A stretch of DNA of 7,585 nt from Caldifarciminota bacterium (GTDB lineage: Bacteria > Hydrothermota > Hydrothermia > UBA1063 > CAJXJZ01): assembly GCA_027033555.1 (NCBI GenBank), contig JALVLE010000315.1:986-8570 (forward strand), in the 5' to 3' direction. Below the pieces are notes generated by a model. It had not been told where the DNA came from. It did no database searches and saw only the letters and a program-made list of their open reading frames with translations. Both the position numbers and the translations under genes were made by a program. Of the stretch, positions 5,680 through 7,585 are shown piece by piece. Each line of letters begins with the position of its first letter. Positions within the stretch are counted from its first letter, which is position 1.

Positions 5680-7503
5680 TCAAAATGAGAATATATATAT
5701 AGGTACATTTTTAGTAGCTTTAAAATTGGTAGTATCATTGTCAAAGATGAATTTACAAATACCGATTTTATCAATTTTTAGAGGTTTAATCGGTAGAGCT
5801 TCAATGATTCTGTTAATATAATAAGTATTTAAAATGCTGTCTTTCTCATAATTATAGGGGTAACCGAAAATCAATACATTTTTACCTTCCACACAGTTCG
5901 CGTTTATTTTATATGGTTGGAACGCTATATCTCGTTTTTGATAAACAATATCATAATCAGGACCCAGAAGTCCAAGTGTCCTTACAGGAGTGTAAAGCAT
6001 ATAGTTATCCACAGCTCTCCCTCCTACAATGTCGGGAATGTTAACACGTTGACTTACGCATTGTAGTATTTTCCTTCTAAAACGGTTTTTCCCTTTGAAA
6101 TAGCCTATTTCATTGGGTAGCCATAGAGGTGATATTAATAAATACAATATAAGTACTAAAACAGGTAACGGAAAACCTTTGTTGCTATTTTTGTTTTCTT
6201 TAACAAGAAAAAGAAGAACGTGAGGGAGTAATAAATATAAAGGTCCTAAGAAGTTAAAATATGAAAGCGTGTCTAATCTCCATATAATTCCTCCTATTGT
6301 GAGTGTTATAAAAATGGATTCGCCTATTTTTGCACCAATTTTTACAAGAGTTAAAAGAAATACAAGTACAGTTATTAATACTAAGAATTTTAGGGTTAAG
6401 GGATTATTATGAAAAGAGACTATGCTGATGTACAAAATAATATAAAACATATAAATTATTAAAGTATAAACTATCCATTTTTTTGACAAAGTAAATCTCT
6501 TATTAACAAGATATATCACCATGTCAACGTAGGCTGGTATGAGAGGTAAACTGTATCTCATAAGGTTCGCCATTATTAATACTGTTGTAAGGTACAAAAC
6601 TAGGACCATATCAAATACGAGAATTATGTCTTTTTTGAAAAGTGAGTAAGAGGAGGTCTTAAAGAGTAAGTAGTAGATAATAAACCAGAAAAGTGGATTT
6701 ATGAAAATAAAGTGGATTTCTATAAAACCAAGTCCTGTAAGTGTCTTGAAGGGGTGCTGGATCCGTGGGAAGGAGAATAAATCATAATAAATCGCACGAA
6801 ATGCGTGAGGATGGTAATATCTAAGGTGGAGATTCCACAAAATGGGGATACAAAATACTGCCAAACCTATTAAAATTTTTTTGGAAAGGGGGAAGTCTAA
6901 CATCATTATAAAAGGAATCGCAAGAAGAATTACATATGATTTTACGAAAAAAGCCGCTAAAAGTAGGAAAAAGGATAAAATTAGCAGGTAATTTTTCTCT
7001 TTATAGAGATATAATTTGTAAAGAACAAATGCGGATGTAGTGAGAAAAACCAATAATGATTCTAATAAAGCTGCTGTAAATCTCGTGAGTAAATACCTTT
7101 CTATAAAAAATGGAAGCATGATTATTAGGGCAACTGTATATGGTTGTTTGCGTATTTTTAAGATATAATAGGTAAGAATTAGAAAAGTAAGTATGAAAAA
7201 TAATAATGATGGCAATCTTAGTGCTGTAATATTTAGACCAAATATTTTAATAGTATTATATTGTATAAATTGGTACAATGGAGTTATGTAGATTCTATGG
7301 TTATAATGACATTCAGGATCTGTCCAGGTGTCAAAAAGGTATTTATACCTCGCCGGAAAATTCCAATATCCTTCATCTGTAAAATAAACTCCATCATTTG
7401 CAAATGCGAATTTGTCGTAGGGTAGATAAATGTAAAGATGTATGCTCCAGATAATGAACAGAGCCCAGTAAATAAATGGAATGAGTGATCTAATTTTGTT
7501 CAT
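5680..7503 (-). CDS. Multispanning glycosyltransferase, GT39/ArnT (dolichyl-phosphate-mannosyltransferase-like)
   Basis: A 607-residue membrane protein with about a dozen helices in the first 460 residues and a soluble, probably periplasmic or extracytoplasmic, domain from about 464 to the end. Members of this superfamily use polyprenyl-phosphate sugars to glycosylate proteins or lipids outside the cytoplasmic membrane. Family marks visible: an acidic pair D43-E44 in FTDEGYW within the first outer loop (the expected catalytic acid), a PLYQFIQYNTIKIFGL...ALRLPSLLF stretch (75-102) matching the loop and amphipathic region after it, RFTAALLES with E148 (141-149), and K188 in AAFFVKSYVILL. The start is ATG 7503, with AAGGA at 7510-7514 six bases upstream. 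The first 14 bases overlap the end of the upstream glycosyltransferase gene, so the two are probably translated from one message. The acceptor and sugar cannot be deduced. Confidence 0.75.
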   Translation of the reverse strand: MNKIRSLIPFIYWALFIIWSIHLYIYLPYDKFAFANDGVYFTDEGYWNFPARYKYLFDTWTDPECHYNHRIYITPLYQFIQYNTIKIFGLNITALRLPSLLFFILTFLILTYYILKIRKQPYTVALIIMLPFFIERYLLTRFTAALLESLLVFLTTSAFVLYKLYLYKEKNYLLILSFFLLLAAFFVKSYVILLAIPFIMMLDFPLSKKILIGLAVFCIPILWNLHLRYYHPHAFRAIYYDLFSFPRIQHPFKTLTGLGFIEIHFIFINPLFWFIIYYLLFKTSSYSLFKKDIILVFDMVLVLYLTTVLIMANLMRYSLPLIPAYVDMVIYLVNKRFTLSKKWIVYTLIIYMFYIILYISIVSFHNNPLTLKFLVLITVLVFLLTLVKIGAKIGESIFITLTIGGIIWRLDTLSYFNFLGPLYLLLPHVLLFLVKENKNSNKGFPLPVLVLILYLLISPLWLPNEIGYFKGKNRFRRKILQCVSQRVNIPDIVGGRAVDNYMLYTPVRTLGLLGPDYDIVYQKRDIAFQPYKINANCVEGKNVLIFGYPYNYEKDSILNTYYINRIIEALPIKPLKIDKIGICKFIFDNDTTNFKATKNVPIYIFSF

Positions 7504-7585
7504 ATACTGTCCTTAAGATTTTATCAAGTTTTTCTGCCATTTTTTTTCTTGAGAAGTGTCTTTTTACGTATTCAATTCCAGTTGT
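7490..7585 (-). CDS. C-terminal end of a probable family-4 glycosyltransferase (partial)
   Basis: Only the last 31 codons are inside the window, ending at TAG 7492-7490. The peptide contains YVKRHFSRKKMAEKLDKIL, the style of ending seen in GT4 enzymes (an FSR-x-x-x-A-x-K-L amphipathic helix after the sugar-nucleotide domain). Its stop lies 14 bp inside the next gene, which argues for co-expression with the GT39-like protein. GT4 enzymes transfer sugars from nucleotide donors in the cytoplasm. The call is from this short tail and the context only. Confidence 0.55.
   Translation of the reverse strand, partial: TTGIEYVKRHFSRKKMAEKLDKILRTVYEQN

Noticed and set aside
1..7585. tRNA, CRISPR, insertion sequence or long direct repeats
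   Set aside because: No cloverleaf, regularly spaced repeat, transposase motif or terminal inverted repeat was seen on reading through.

Overview
The window is AT-rich bacterial DNA, densely packed and with some TTG starts. Genes abut or overlap: a TTGA junction at the left edge, TGATG between genes 1 and 2, and an 8-bp convergent overlap at 2763-2770. The low GC, the compact layout and a DeoC resembling the long-N-terminus type found in thermophiles such as Thermotoga suggest a low-GC anaerobe or thermophile, possibly known only from a metagenome. The phylum cannot be fixed from this window.

Left part (1-2770, + strand): the tail of an upstream gene, then two overlapping genes for polytopic membrane proteins. 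Both look like degenerate members of the cation/proton antiporter (CPA/Kef) fold. A MazG-family nucleotide pyrophosphohydrolase follows after 8 nt and may be co-transcribed. deoC (deoxyribose-phosphate aldolase) lies convergently on the - strand and has a well-formed promoter and Shine-Dalgarno. MazG and DeoC both act on nucleotides or deoxynucleosides: MazG removes NTPs/dNTPs, and DeoC degrades deoxyribose-5-phosphate.

Middle (3543-4050): about 500 bases with no convincing intact gene. The minus strand carries what looks like the C-terminal end of a decayed integral membrane protein, with an in-frame stop and no N-terminus. This stretch separates the housekeeping block from a cell-surface block.

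Right part (4051-7585): a large FAD-dependent oxidoreductase resembling UDP-galactopyranose mutase (+ strand), preceded by a 5-codon mini-ORF. Convergent with it, 10 nt away, is a minus-strand pair: the end of a probable family-4 glycosyltransferase, overlapping by 14 bp a GT39/ArnT-like multispanning glycosyltransferase. Together these suggest the edge of a surface polysaccharide or glycolipid locus.

I see no rRNA, tRNA, CRISPR array, transposase or phage gene. The least expected items are the paired antiporter-like proteins that lack the usual ion-binding aspartates, and the decayed membrane gene.
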